DNA of 5,216 nucleotides from Acidimicrobiales bacterium (GTDB lineage: Bacteria; Actinomycetota; Acidimicrobiia; Acidimicrobiales; VFJN01), in assembly GCA_016936035.1 (NCBI GenBank), contig JAFGPU010000396.1, positions 1 to 5,216 of the forward strand, in the 5' to 3' direction. Positions 1 through 5,216 of this stretch are shown piece by piece. Position 1 is the stretch's first letter; each line of letters starts with the position of its first letter. Made by a program: the position numbers and the translations under genes. A model generated the notes under the pieces. It had not been told where the DNA came from. It saw nothing but the letters and a program-made list of their open reading frames with translations, and made no database searches.

Positions 1-1320
1 GATGCGGTCGGCGATGCAGCGGGCGCCGACGCAGCGGGCGCCGACCAGCGCCTCGGCGACGCCCAGCGTCTCGTGGCGGCACTGGGGTGGTACTGGACGG
101 TGCGGGGACGCCTCGGCGAGGCCCGGCGGTCGCTCGACCGGGTGTTGGCGTTCGGCGACGAGGGCTCGATCGCGTCGTCGCCGGCCGCGGCCAGCGCCGT
201 CGTGTGGCGGGCCGTCGTGGCATCGGTCCAGGGCGACCCCGCCGCTGCCGAGCACCGGCGGGCCGCGTTCGACGCGGTGCCGAGCATCGACGACCCGGTC
301 GCCGCGGCGCGGGCGACGGCGCTGCTGGCGTACACGAGCCTCGACGCCGGTGACGTCGACGGCGCCGAGGCCGTGGCCGACGACGCCCGCCGGCGCAGCG
401 CCGCGGTGGGCGACCGGTGGGGCGAGGCTGTCGCGCTCGTCGCACTGTCGTTCCTCGCCCACGCCCGGGGCGACGCCGACCGCCTGGCCGATGCGAGCGC
501 CCGGGCCGGCGAGTTGTTCGGCCAGGTCGGTGACGGATGGGGCCGGGTCGTGGCCGCGACCTGGCAGGCCGCCGCCGCCGAGCTGACGGGCGATCTCGAG
601 GCGGCGGCCCGCATCCTGGAGGAGAGCCGGGGCGACGCCGAGCACCTGGGCCTCTGGTCGGAGGTGGCCTCGGGGCTCGCCTGGTCGGGCTGGATCGCCG
701 TCGAGCGCGACGACCCGGAGCGCGCGGAGGTGCTGGCCACGCAGGCGATGCGGCTCGCTGCCGAGCAAGGGGTGCGCTCGACGCAGATCCAGGCGGCGAT
801 GGTGCAGGCGTTCGCGGCCCGCAGGGTCGGCGACCTCGACCGGGCGGAGGTCCGGCTGCGCGAGCTGATCGCCGGCGCCGAGGCCGACGGGGGCGACGCC
901 GCCGCGATCTACCTCACGACGGTGCTGTCCGAGCTGGGGCAGCTGGCCGTTCTCCGGGGCGACGCCGTGGGCGCGCTCGACCTGCACGCCCGGGCTCTCG
1001 AACTGGCACTCGCCGGTGGGTACCCGCGCGACGCGGCCTACGCCATGCAGGGCGGCGCAGCCGCGGCCGGACTGCAGGGCCGCTGGGAGGACGCCGCCCG
1101 GCTGCTCGGCGCCGTCGCCCGCCAGCTCGATGAGACCCGCCTCCCACCGTCACCGGCGGAGCAGCAGGACATCGAGCGGATCACCGTCCGATGCGTGGAG
1201 GCCCTCGGCCGGGCGGCGTTCGACCGGCGGCGCGACGAGGGCCGCCGGATGGCGGCTGCCGAGGCACGCCGGCTGTTGGAGTCCGGGTCTGGCGTCCGTC
1301 AGGTGCACATGCCCACGTGA
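1..1320 (+). CDS. C-terminal TPR-like region of an AfsR/LuxR-type transcriptional regulator (5' partial)
   Basis: The frame is open from base 1 to the TGA at 1318-1320 and gives 439 residues; the true start is upstream of the window. The GTG at 73 is internal, because the Ala/Asp-rich frame continues before it. The fragment is almost entirely alpha-helical, with repeated Ala-rich helix pairs of TPR character. The motif LGWYWTVRGRLGEARR (about residues 28-43) matches the segment after the ATPase domain in large actinobacterial regulators (BTAD/AfsR-like or LuxR-type), where a W/F-x-x-R-G-x-x-x-E-G/A-R pattern is common. The C-terminal stretch LGRAAFDRRRDEGRRMAAAEA (near 397-417) resembles the usual end of these proteins, in which a helix with EGR precedes a final helix rich in Ala and Leu. 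The DNA-binding and nucleotide-binding domains would lie outside the window, so the exact subfamily cannot be told. It could also be an adenylate-cyclase-type ATPase with the same tail. It converges on the phosphatase gene. Confidence 0.72.
   Translation, partial: DAVGDAAGADAAGADQRLGDAQRLVAALGWYWTVRGRLGEARRSLDRVLAFGDEGSIASSPAAASAVVWRAVVASVQGDPAAAEHRRAAFDAVPSIDDPVAAARATALLAYTSLDAGDVDGAEAVADDARRRSAAVGDRWGEAVALVALSFLAHARGDADRLADASARAGELFGQVGDGWGRVVAATWQAAAAELTGDLEAAARILEESRGDAEHLGLWSEVASGLAWSGWIAVERDDPERAEVLATQAMRLAAEQGVRSTQIQAAMVQAFAARRVGDLDRAEVRLRELIAGAEADGGDAAAIYLTTVLSELGQLAVLRGDAVGALDLHARALELALAGGYPRDAAYAMQGGAAAAGLQGRWEDAARLLGAVARQLDETRLPPSPAEQQDIERITVRCVEALGRAAFDRRRDEGRRMAAAEARRLLESGSGVRQVHMPT
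16..45 (+). repeat. 15-bp perfect tandem duplication in the regulator gene
   Basis: The 15-mer at 16-30 (GCAGCGGGCGCCGAC) is repeated exactly at 31-45. It keeps the reading frame and encodes AAGAD twice. The preceding five codons (DAVGD) look like a diverged third unit. It lies just before the first recognisable TPR-like segment, in what is probably a linker. Confidence 0.85.
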
Positions 1321-1358
1321 CAGACGCCGGAAGGTCGGGTGCGGCTCGGGTGGGACGA

Positions 1359-1372
1359 CCGGCTCAGGCCGG
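1359..1372. repeat. Short inverted repeat between convergent genes
   Basis: CCGGC, a TCAG loop and GCCGG form a perfect 5-bp stem that spans the stop codon of the leftward phosphatase gene. It lies in the narrow gap where the two convergent genes meet. It could help end transcripts from both sides, but the stem is short, no T-tract follows on either strand, and such stems are common in GC-rich DNA. Confidence 0.25.
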
Positions 1373-3058
1373 CTGCACGCCCGGGGTGCCGGCGAGCGTG
1401 GTCCACGTGCCCGCGGTGGTGACCGGCGAGTCGGGGACGAGCGTCGACTCGGCCACCTGGTAGCGGGTCACCATCTCGGTCTCGGAGACATCGCACACCA
1501 TGTAGCCACGCTGGTGCGTGTCGGCGAACCGCACGTGGGGGAGCAGCCGGATGAGCTCCTCGGCGACGTCCGCCAGGTCGGCCGGGAAGGTCGAGCTGAT
1601 CGAGCCCCCCACCAGCTCGGTGCCGCGGGCCACCGTCGAGGGGGTGCCGTCGGGCTGCTCGTCGACCAGGTCGGCGATGCCGGCGGCGTGGATGTCGCCG
1701 GTCAGCACGACCGCGTTGTCGACCCCGCCGGCCTCGATCAGGTCGAGCACCCGGGTGCGGGCCGCGGCGTAGCCGTCCCACTGGTCGGGGTTGTAGAGCG
1801 ACCCGGCGAACGGCATCGACGTCATGACCACCTGGTTGGCCAGCACGTCCCAGGTCGCCCGCGAGCCGGCGAGGCCGCGGCCGAGCCACGCCTCCTGCTC
1901 GCCCCCCAGCAACGTGCGCCCGGGGGCGGTGCGGTCGTCACACGTGGGGCCCAGGCTGCCCGTGCACGCCTGGGGGTCGCGGTACTGGCGGGTGTCGAGG
2001 ACGTGGAAGCGGGCCAGCCGTCCCCAGTCGAAGGACCGGTGGATCGCCAGGTCGGGGCCCGACGGTGGGGCGAGCCGCACGGGCTGGTGCTCCCACCAGG
2101 CCTGGTACGCGGCCGCTCGCCGGGCGGCGAACTCGGGGGCCTCGGCCGGGTGCTCGGGCACCAGCGCCGCATAGTTGTTGTCGACCTCGTGGTCGTCCCA
2201 GGTGACGATCCACGGGCACGCGGCGTGGATGCCCTGCAGGGCGGGATCGCCCTTGTAGAGCCCGTAGCGGTTGCGGTAGTCGTCGAGGGTGCGGATCTCG
2301 CCGCTGTTGTGGGGCCGCACCGCGCTGCCGCTGATGCCGCCCTCGTAGATGTAGTCGCCCAGGTGGAGCACGACGTCGGGGTCGTCGGCGGGCGCGTGGG
2401 CCCAGAGGGGCCAGTAGCCGGCCTGCCAGTTCTGGCAGCTGCCGAACAGGAACCGGAGGGGGTCGCGGCGGTGCCCGGGTGCGGGGGCGGTGCGGGTGCG
2501 GCCGACGGGGCTGACCTGGTCGCCGACGATGAAGCGGTAGTGGTACCACGCACCGGGGCGCAGCCCGTCGACGTCGACGTGGACGGAGTGCCCCCACCGG
2601 GGCGACGCCGTGACCATGCCCCGCCGGACCGTGCGCCGGAAGTGCTCGTCGCTCGCCACCTCCCAGCGCACGGGCACGTCGGCGGCGGGCATCCCCCCGC
2701 CCTCCAGCGGGGCGGGTGCGAGCCGGGTCCAGATCACGACGGCGTGGTGGAGGGGATCGCCCGAGGCCACCCCGAGCGCGAACAGCCCGCCGGGCAGGTC
2801 GGCCGGGGGTGGCGGCGGCGTCGCCCGGCCCCCGGGCCATCCCCAGCCGAGCAGCGGGGCGGACGCGCCGGCGGCAAGGGCCCCGGCCAGGAACCGCCGG
2901 CGGGTGGTGCCGGCCTGAGGCCCCGCCCCGGCGGCCGGCGGGCCGGAACAGCCGGCGCTCGCCCCCGGCGGGGTGCAACCACCGGAGGAGACCGGCAGGT
3001 CCGGCACCTCCGGTGGTGTCGCCGAGGCGGCCGGGCGGTCGTCACCGGCGCTGGTCAT
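1364..3058 (-). CDS. phoD: PhoD-family alkaline phosphatase/phosphodiesterase, Tat-exported
   Basis: This 564-residue protein hydrolyses phosphate mono- or diesters outside the membrane, as known for Bacillus PhoD, which uses Ca and Fe. The Tat motif TTRRRFLAG (51-59) is followed by an Ala-rich hydrophobic stretch to about 75. Residues 90-190 fit the PhoD N-terminal domain (FALGVASGDP at 93-102, VVIWTRL at 107-113). The metallophosphatase domain follows: GSCQN (206-210, with C208), HLGDYIYEGG (232-241), TWDDHEVDNNY (286-296), LDTRQYR (354-360), ANQV (407-410), TGDIH (453-457) and ELVGGSISS (481-489). All the expected metal-binding motifs are present, and the length is normal for the family. 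The ATG at 3058 has a strong GGAGGG just upstream (3062-3067). The odd part is the roughly 50-residue Pro/Gly/Ala-rich stretch before the twin arginines. The in-frame GTG at codon 18 lacks a spaced Shine-Dalgarno sequence, so I keep the ATG. The gene may be co-transcribed with the propeller lipoprotein upstream. I did not recognise a Pho box. Confidence 0.93.
   Translation of the reverse strand: MTSAGDDRPAASATPPEVPDLPVSSGGCTPPGASAGCSGPPAAGAGPQAGTTRRRFLAGALAAGASAPLLGWGWPGGRATPPPPPADLPGGLFALGVASGDPLHHAVVIWTRLAPAPLEGGGMPAADVPVRWEVASDEHFRRTVRRGMVTASPRWGHSVHVDVDGLRPGAWYHYRFIVGDQVSPVGRTRTAPAPGHRRDPLRFLFGSCQNWQAGYWPLWAHAPADDPDVVLHLGDYIYEGGISGSAVRPHNSGEIRTLDDYRNRYGLYKGDPALQGIHAACPWIVTWDDHEVDNNYAALVPEHPAEAPEFAARRAAAYQAWWEHQPVRLAPPSGPDLAIHRSFDWGRLARFHVLDTRQYRDPQACTGSLGPTCDDRTAPGRTLLGGEQEAWLGRGLAGSRATWDVLANQVVMTSMPFAGSLYNPDQWDGYAAARTRVLDLIEAGGVDNAVVLTGDIHAAGIADLVDEQPDGTPSTVARGTELVGGSISSTFPADLADVAEELIRLLPHVRFADTHQRGYMVCDVSETEMVTRYQVAESTLVPDSPVTTAGTWTTLAGTPGVQPA
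2978..3017 (-). repeat. 11-bp perfect inverted repeat in the 5' coding region of phoD
   Basis: ACCACCGGAGG (2978-2988) and its exact complement CCTCCGGTGGT (3007-3017) flank an 18-base loop. The loop can form a further 4-bp CCGG/CCGG stem around ACCTG. In the mRNA this makes a stable hairpin around codons 14-27 of phoD, before the Tat motif. The arms contain GGAGG-like sequence, so pairing also hides internal Shine-Dalgarno-like elements. Any regulatory role is inference. Confidence 0.6.
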
Positions 3059-3061
3059 GGT

Positions 3062-3067
3062 CCCTCC
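3062..3067 (-). promoter_or_regulatory. Ribosome binding site of phoD
   Basis: On the minus strand the sequence CGGGGAGGGACC directly precedes the ATG at 3058. The purine-rich GGGGAG/GGAGGG core supports this ATG over the internal GTG at codon 18 (3007). Confidence 0.7.
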
Positions 3068-3085
3068 CCGAGCCTGTGGTCTCCG

Positions 3086-3111
3086 GGCGGGCGTCCCCTC
3101 GTTCGCCCGCC
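3086..3111 (-). repeat. 8-bp GC-rich hairpin in the phoD leader
   Basis: GGCGGGCG (3086-3093) and CGCCCGCC (3104-3111) are perfect complements around a 10-base loop, about 28 bases before the phoD start. No T-tract follows on the minus strand, so it does not look like a classical intrinsic terminator. It may be an mRNA leader structure, or it may help end or slow transcription from the lipoprotein gene. Confidence 0.45.
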
Positions 3112-3137
3112 GGCCCCGGACCCTACCCGGCGAGAGG

Positions 3138-3166
3138 CCGGCGGGAGCGGCTGGTCAGCCCGCCGG
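3138..3166 (-). terminator. Possible hairpin terminator at the end of the propeller lipoprotein gene
   Basis: CCGGCGGG (3138-3145) and CCCGCCGG (3159-3166) form a perfect 8-bp stem whose loop holds the TGA of the lipoprotein gene. A competing 5-bp stem (CCGGC 3127-3131 with GCCGG 3137-3141) overlaps one arm. There is no downstream T-tract, so this is at best an actinobacterial U-less terminator or a 3'-end stabilising structure. If it is weak, transcription would continue into phoD. Confidence 0.35.
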
Positions 3167-4408
3167 GGCGAAAGCGGTGATGTCGGCCCCCAACCCGCGC
3201 CCTTGGCCGACGAACAAGCGACCGCCGGACACCACGACGTCGGTCGGACTGGCGGCGACGTCGACCTGCGCGACCGCGGCGCACGAGGCGGCGCCGCAGC
3301 CGCCGGCGTCGTACGCGCCGACCGCGCCGTCGGTCGTTCCCACGTAGACCAGGCCGCCGGCGACCGCGAGGCTGGCGCTCACCGTCGTCGGGAGGCTGGC
3401 CTCCCATGTCGGCAGGCACTCCGGAGCGCCACAGCCTGCAGTCGGGTACGCCTGCAGCGCGTCGCCGGCAGCCACGTAGACGGTGCTGCCGGCGACGGCG
3501 AGCCGGCCGACGGTGCCGCCTGCGACCGCCCGCCAGGCGATCGACCCGTCGGTCGTGTCGACGGCGACGAGCTCGGTCGGCCCGCCGGAGGCGCGGCCGA
3601 GCACGAGCGCCTGGTCGCCCTGCCCCGCGGCGACCGCCTCGACGGTGATGCCGAGGTCCGCCGTCCACTGGGGCGCGCACTCGCCGGCGCCGCAGCCCTC
3701 GGCGGCGTAGGCCTGCAGCGTGGTCGCGCCGTCGGTGAGCAGGCGCTCTCCCACCAGCACCGGGCGGCTCACGCTGGCCCCGGTGCCCTGCCACAGCACG
3801 CTCAGGGGCTGGGCCGGATCGAGCACGGCGAGCGGCGCTGACGTGCCGCTGCACGGCTGGAACGACGCCGCGACCTGCTCACCGTACGGCACGAAGGCGC
3901 GCGGTCCGTCCGGCCAGGTGAACGTGCGCTCGCCGGTGGCGAGATCCAGCTTCGCCATGCCGACCTTGCAGCGCCAATAGCCGTCGTAATAGAGCTGGTA
4001 CCACCCCGTCCACACCTGGTCGCCGACGACGACAGGTGGGGCGGTCACCTGCGCAGCGTTCCTGGTTCCGACGTACTCCTGAAGATCGTGCCGCCAGTTC
4101 AGCGCCCCGGTGCCGGCGTCCAGCGACGTCACGTAGGCGCTTCCGGTCGGTGGCAGGCTGGTGTTCATGCGGTCGGTGCCGCCCAGCACGTGGCCGCCGT
4201 AGACGCTGTCGAGGACACCCCCGGCCGTCCAGATCTCGGTCAGCGTGCCCACGTTGGACGCCGTGAGCGTCGATTCGAGCCCGTTGTGGTTCTGGTTCCC
4301 CGGCCCTGCCCCCGGCTGCGGCCAGCATCCCGCCGCAGCCAGGGACGTCACGGTGAGTACGGCTGCGGCGAGCCGACGCCTTCGTGCCATCTCTGTCCCC
4401 CCGGTCAT
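3155..4408 (-). CDS. PQQ-type beta-propeller lipoprotein of unknown function
   Basis: The protein has 417 residues. MARRRRLAAAVLTVTSLAAAGC (7-28) is spelled by an Arg-rich n-region, a hydrophobic core and a relaxed lipobox ending at C28, so it is probably anchored on the outer face of the membrane. After a short linker, LESTLTASNVGTLTEIW (44-60) matches the usual first motif of actinobacterial PQQ-like repeat proteins. Blade-type segments follow at roughly 97, 155, 196, 239, 283, 326, 371 and 411, which suggests eight blades with the last closed by the N-terminal strand. Three blades carry a GCGxxxC motif (C239/C244, C326/C331, C371/C376), and C147 and C186 are further possible disulfide partners. 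No catalytic dehydrogenase features or PQQ ligands are evident, so it is probably a binding or scaffold protein. The ATG at 4408 has GGAGGG six bases upstream (4415-4420). The ATG at 4390, giving MARRRR, is a possible alternative. An open frame continues upstream to 4900 but runs antisense through infA, so I reject that extension. The gene precedes phoD. Confidence 0.85.
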   Translation of the reverse strand: MTGGTEMARRRRLAAAVLTVTSLAAAGCWPQPGAGPGNQNHNGLESTLTASNVGTLTEIWTAGGVLDSVYGGHVLGGTDRMNTSLPPTGSAYVTSLDAGTGALNWRHDLQEYVGTRNAAQVTAPPVVVGDQVWTGWYQLYYDGYWRCKVGMAKLDLATGERTFTWPDGPRAFVPYGEQVAASFQPCSGTSAPLAVLDPAQPLSVLWQGTGASVSRPVLVGERLLTDGATTLQAYAAEGCGAGECAPQWTADLGITVEAVAAGQGDQALVLGRASGGPTELVAVDTTDGSIAWRAVAGGTVGRLAVAGSTVYVAAGDALQAYPTAGCGAPECLPTWEASLPTTVSASLAVAGGLVYVGTTDGAVGAYDAGGCGAASCAAVAQVDVAASPTDVVVSGGRLFVGQGRGLGADITAFAPAG

Positions 4409-4604
4409 GACGCGCCCTCCGGCACCGTAGCCCGTCGCCCGTCGCCCCGCAGCACGTGGCGGGGCCGGCCCGCTTCGGTCCGTCCCGGTCGCCGCCCTCG
4501 GCCCCGTCGGGTCGTGGCCGGGATCGGGGGCAGCGCGCGAGGTCGTGTCCCCCGCCCGCCCGGTGCGCGACCGGCGATGCGCTACGGTGGCACCGGCCTC
4601 GGCA

Positions 4605-4620
4605 CCCCGCGTCCGCGGGG
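4605..4620. repeat. Inverted repeat upstream of the infA promoter
   Basis: CCCCGC, a four-base GTCC loop and GCGGGG form a 6-bp perfect stem. It sits about 35 bases before the proposed -35 element. It could be a protein-binding palindrome or chance in GC-rich sequence. Confidence 0.3.
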
Positions 4621-4653
4621 AGGGGGCGGCACCTGCCGTCCCGAGCGCGGAGT

Positions 4654-4681
4654 TTGCCTGCGTAGACGTGCGCGCTAGCAT
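4654..4681 (+). promoter_or_regulatory. Candidate sigma-70-type promoter of the infA-rpmJ-rpsM operon
   Basis: TTGCCT (4654-4659) and TAGCAT (4676-4681) are separated by 16 bases and resemble actinobacterial -35 and -10 elements. Transcription would begin near 4688, leaving a leader of about 78 bases before the proposed infA start. The position, in a locally AT-richer patch before a highly expressed operon that begins here, supports it. The spacing is slightly short and the call is by eye. Confidence 0.45.
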
Positions 4682-4750
4682 GTTCAGTCGGCTCTCGGCG
4701 CAATCGGCCCGTTCCCACGCGTCTCCGGCCAACGATCTAGAAAGCACGTG

Positions 4751-4756
4751 TAGGAG
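4751..4756 (+). promoter_or_regulatory. Ribosome binding site deciding the CTG start of infA
   Basis: TAGGAG contains AGGAG (4752-4756), nine bases before the CTG at 4766. Its first three bases are also an in-frame TAG stop, so the IF-1 frame cannot be extended upstream. The ribosome binding site and stop together confine the start to a window without ATG, GTG or TTG. Confidence 0.75.
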
Positions 4757-4765
4757 CAAGCCCCC

Positions 4766-4990
4766 CTGCCGAAACCCAAGGAAGATGCGATCGTCCTGGA
4801 GGGGACCGTCATCGAGTCCCTCCCCAACGCGATGTTCCGTATCGAGCTGGACAACGGCCACCACGTCCTGGCCCACACCTCCGGCAAGATGCGCATGCAC
4901 TACATCCGCATCCTCCCTGGTGATCGGGTTCAGGTGGAGCTGTCTCCGTACGACCTCGAACGGGGTCGCATCACCTATCGCTACAAGTGA
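4766..4990 (+). CDS. infA: Translation initiation factor IF-1, apparent CTG start
   Basis: The product is 74 residues, a normal length for IF-1, which binds the A site of the 30S subunit and assists IF-2 and IF-3 in initiation. Read from CTG as Met the protein begins [13 protein letters not shown], the typical IF-1 start. It continues through the OB fold with [14 protein letters not shown] (19-32), [17 protein letters not shown] (39-55), ELSPYD (58-63) and RGRITYRYK (66-74). All family landmarks are intact. Position 38 is Thr where many IF-1 proteins have Ile (AHISGK). No ATG, GTG or TTG lies between the in-frame TAG at 4751 and CTG; the first in-frame ATG (4832, Met23) would remove the first strand of the fold. 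AGGAG at 4752-4756 is ideally spaced for CTG. A single-base sequencing error at the start codon is the main alternative. The gene heads the rpmJ-rpsM operon, 11 bases before rpmJ. Confidence 0.93.
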   Translation: MPKPKEDAIVLEGTVIESLPNAMFRIELDNGHHVLAHTSGKMRMHYIRILPGDRVQVELSPYDLERGRITYRYK

Positions 4991-5001
4991 CGGGAATCCC
5001 C

Positions 5002-5115
5002 ATGAAGGTTCGTCCGAGCGTCAAGACAATCTGTGAGAAGTGCAAGGTGATCCGGCGCCACGGCCGCGTCCAGGTCATCTGCCCCAACCCGCGCCACAAG
5101 CAGCGCCAGGGCTAG
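5002..5115 (+). CDS. rpmJ: 50S ribosomal protein L36 (bL36), zinc-ribbon form
   Basis: This 37-residue protein starts [14 protein letters not shown] and ends KQRQG. It is a small component of the large ribosomal subunit. Cys11, Cys14, Cys27 and His32 give the CxxC...C...H zinc-binding set, so this is the zinc-containing form, not the Cys-free paralogue that some actinobacteria express under zinc starvation. The ATG follows the infA stop by 11 bases. Only a weak GGGA (4992-4995) precedes it, so translation is probably coupled to infA. Its position between infA and rpsM is the conserved bacterial order. Confidence 0.97.
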   Translation: MKVRPSVKTICEKCKVIRRHGRVQVICPNPRHKQRQG

Positions 5116-5129
5116 AGGAAAGAGCATCC

Positions 5130-5216
5130 ATGGCACGCATCGCCGGCGTCGACATCCCCCGCGAGAAGCGGTTGGAGATCTCGCTCACCTACATCTTCGG
5201 CATCGGGCGCACCCGC
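5130..5216 (+). CDS. rpsM: 30S ribosomal protein S13 (uS13), 3' partial
   Basis: The first 29 residues are visible, starting [21 protein letters not shown] and continuing IFGIGRTR before the window ends. This is the conserved N-terminus of S13, the head protein of the small subunit that contacts the P-site tRNA and the large subunit. The ATG lies 14 bases after the rpmJ stop, and AGGAAAGAG (5116-5124) in that gap serves as ribosome binding site. The usual followers would be rpsK, rpsD, rpoA and rplQ, beyond the window. Confidence 0.96.
   Translation, partial: MARIAGVDIPREKRLEISLTYIFGIGRTR

Larger units (their letters stand above)
4409..4765. other. Divergent intergenic region between the lipoprotein gene and infA
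   Basis: These 357 bases hold no gene I can support. Near the lipoprotein start there is a 7-bp tandem repeat (CCCGTCG at 4431-4437 and 4438-4444). On the minus strand TACGGT (4424-4429) could be a -10 element for the lipoprotein gene, but I see no good -35 and it would leave almost no leader for the 4408 start. An inverted repeat lies at 4605-4620. The right part, from about 4650, is less GC-rich and contains the candidate infA promoter and a leader of about 80 bases. Confidence 0.6.

Noticed and set aside
914..1153. A 79-codon minus-strand frame and other Arg/Pro-rich frames within the regulator gene
   Set aside because: They have low-complexity Arg/Ala/Pro composition typical of off-frame reading of GC-rich codons.
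1333..1360. A stem GGTCG/CGACC between the convergent genes as a terminator
   Set aside because: It has only 5 bp with an 18-base loop and no T-tract, so it is not distinguishable from chance.
1016..3841. A 941-codon open frame on the + strand
   Set aside because: It runs antisense to phoD and the propeller gene, which both have clear family motifs. Its composition (Gly/Arg/Val/Ala-rich) is that of a shadow frame in GC-rich DNA.
4424..4450. A minus-strand promoter for the lipoprotein gene at TACGGT (4424-4429)
   Set aside because: No acceptable -35 is present at the right distance, and a start there would leave only about nine bases before the preferred ATG.
4684..4896. A 70-codon minus-strand frame
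   Set aside because: It is entirely antisense to infA and its leader, with no recognisable motif.
4409..4900. N-terminal extension of the propeller lipoprotein by 164 codons
   Set aside because: It would run antisense across most of infA and bury the lipoprotein signal peptide in the middle of the protein. The start at 4408 has a good ribosome binding site.
4832..4990. The ATG at 4832 as the start of infA
   Set aside because: It would give 52 residues and lose the first strand of the OB fold, although the preceding 22 codons match IF-1 well.
4545..5036. A 163-codon + strand frame over infA
   Set aside because: It is in a different frame from IF-1, has no recognisable domain, and overlaps infA and the start of rpmJ.

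Overview
The window is very GC-rich and looks like chromosome from an actinobacterium. An Acidimicrobiia-type lineage is my best guess, not a demonstrated placement. The guess rests on the actinobacterial look of the IF-1 and L36 proteins (IF-1 ending RITYRYK, L36 ending KQRQG), the AfsR/LuxR-type regulator tail, and secreted proteins typical of high-GC actinobacteria.

Layout from left to right: (1) 1-1320, + strand, the C-terminal part of a large regulator with TPR-like helical repeats; its start lies outside the window. (2) 1364-3058, - strand, a Tat-exported PhoD-family alkaline phosphatase/phosphodiesterase, convergent with the regulator across a 43-base gap. (3) 3155-4408, - strand, a predicted lipoprotein folded as a PQQ-type beta-propeller. 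It lies upstream of phoD in the same direction, across a 96-base spacer rich in GC inverted repeats. (4) 4409-4765, a divergent intergenic region with a plausible promoter for the rightward operon. (5) 4766-5216, + strand, the start of the conserved translation operon infA-rpmJ-rpsM, with rpsM cut by the window end.

The most notable point is that infA (IF-1) has no ATG, GTG or TTG start that would give a full-length protein. An in-frame TAG sits only five codons upstream of the expected initiator, and the expected Met position is CTG, nine bases after a good Shine-Dalgarno sequence (AGGAG). Gene callers restricted to the three common starts would miss or truncate this essential gene. Start-codon selection is itself governed by initiation factors, so a self-regulatory circuit is possible, but this is only a hypothesis.

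The two secreted proteins (phosphatase and propeller lipoprotein) may be co-transcribed, but the hairpins between them make the coupling uncertain. They have no evident functional link to the ribosomal operon. I see no CRISPR array, insertion sequence, tRNA, rRNA or prophage gene, and no convincing new multi-gene system.
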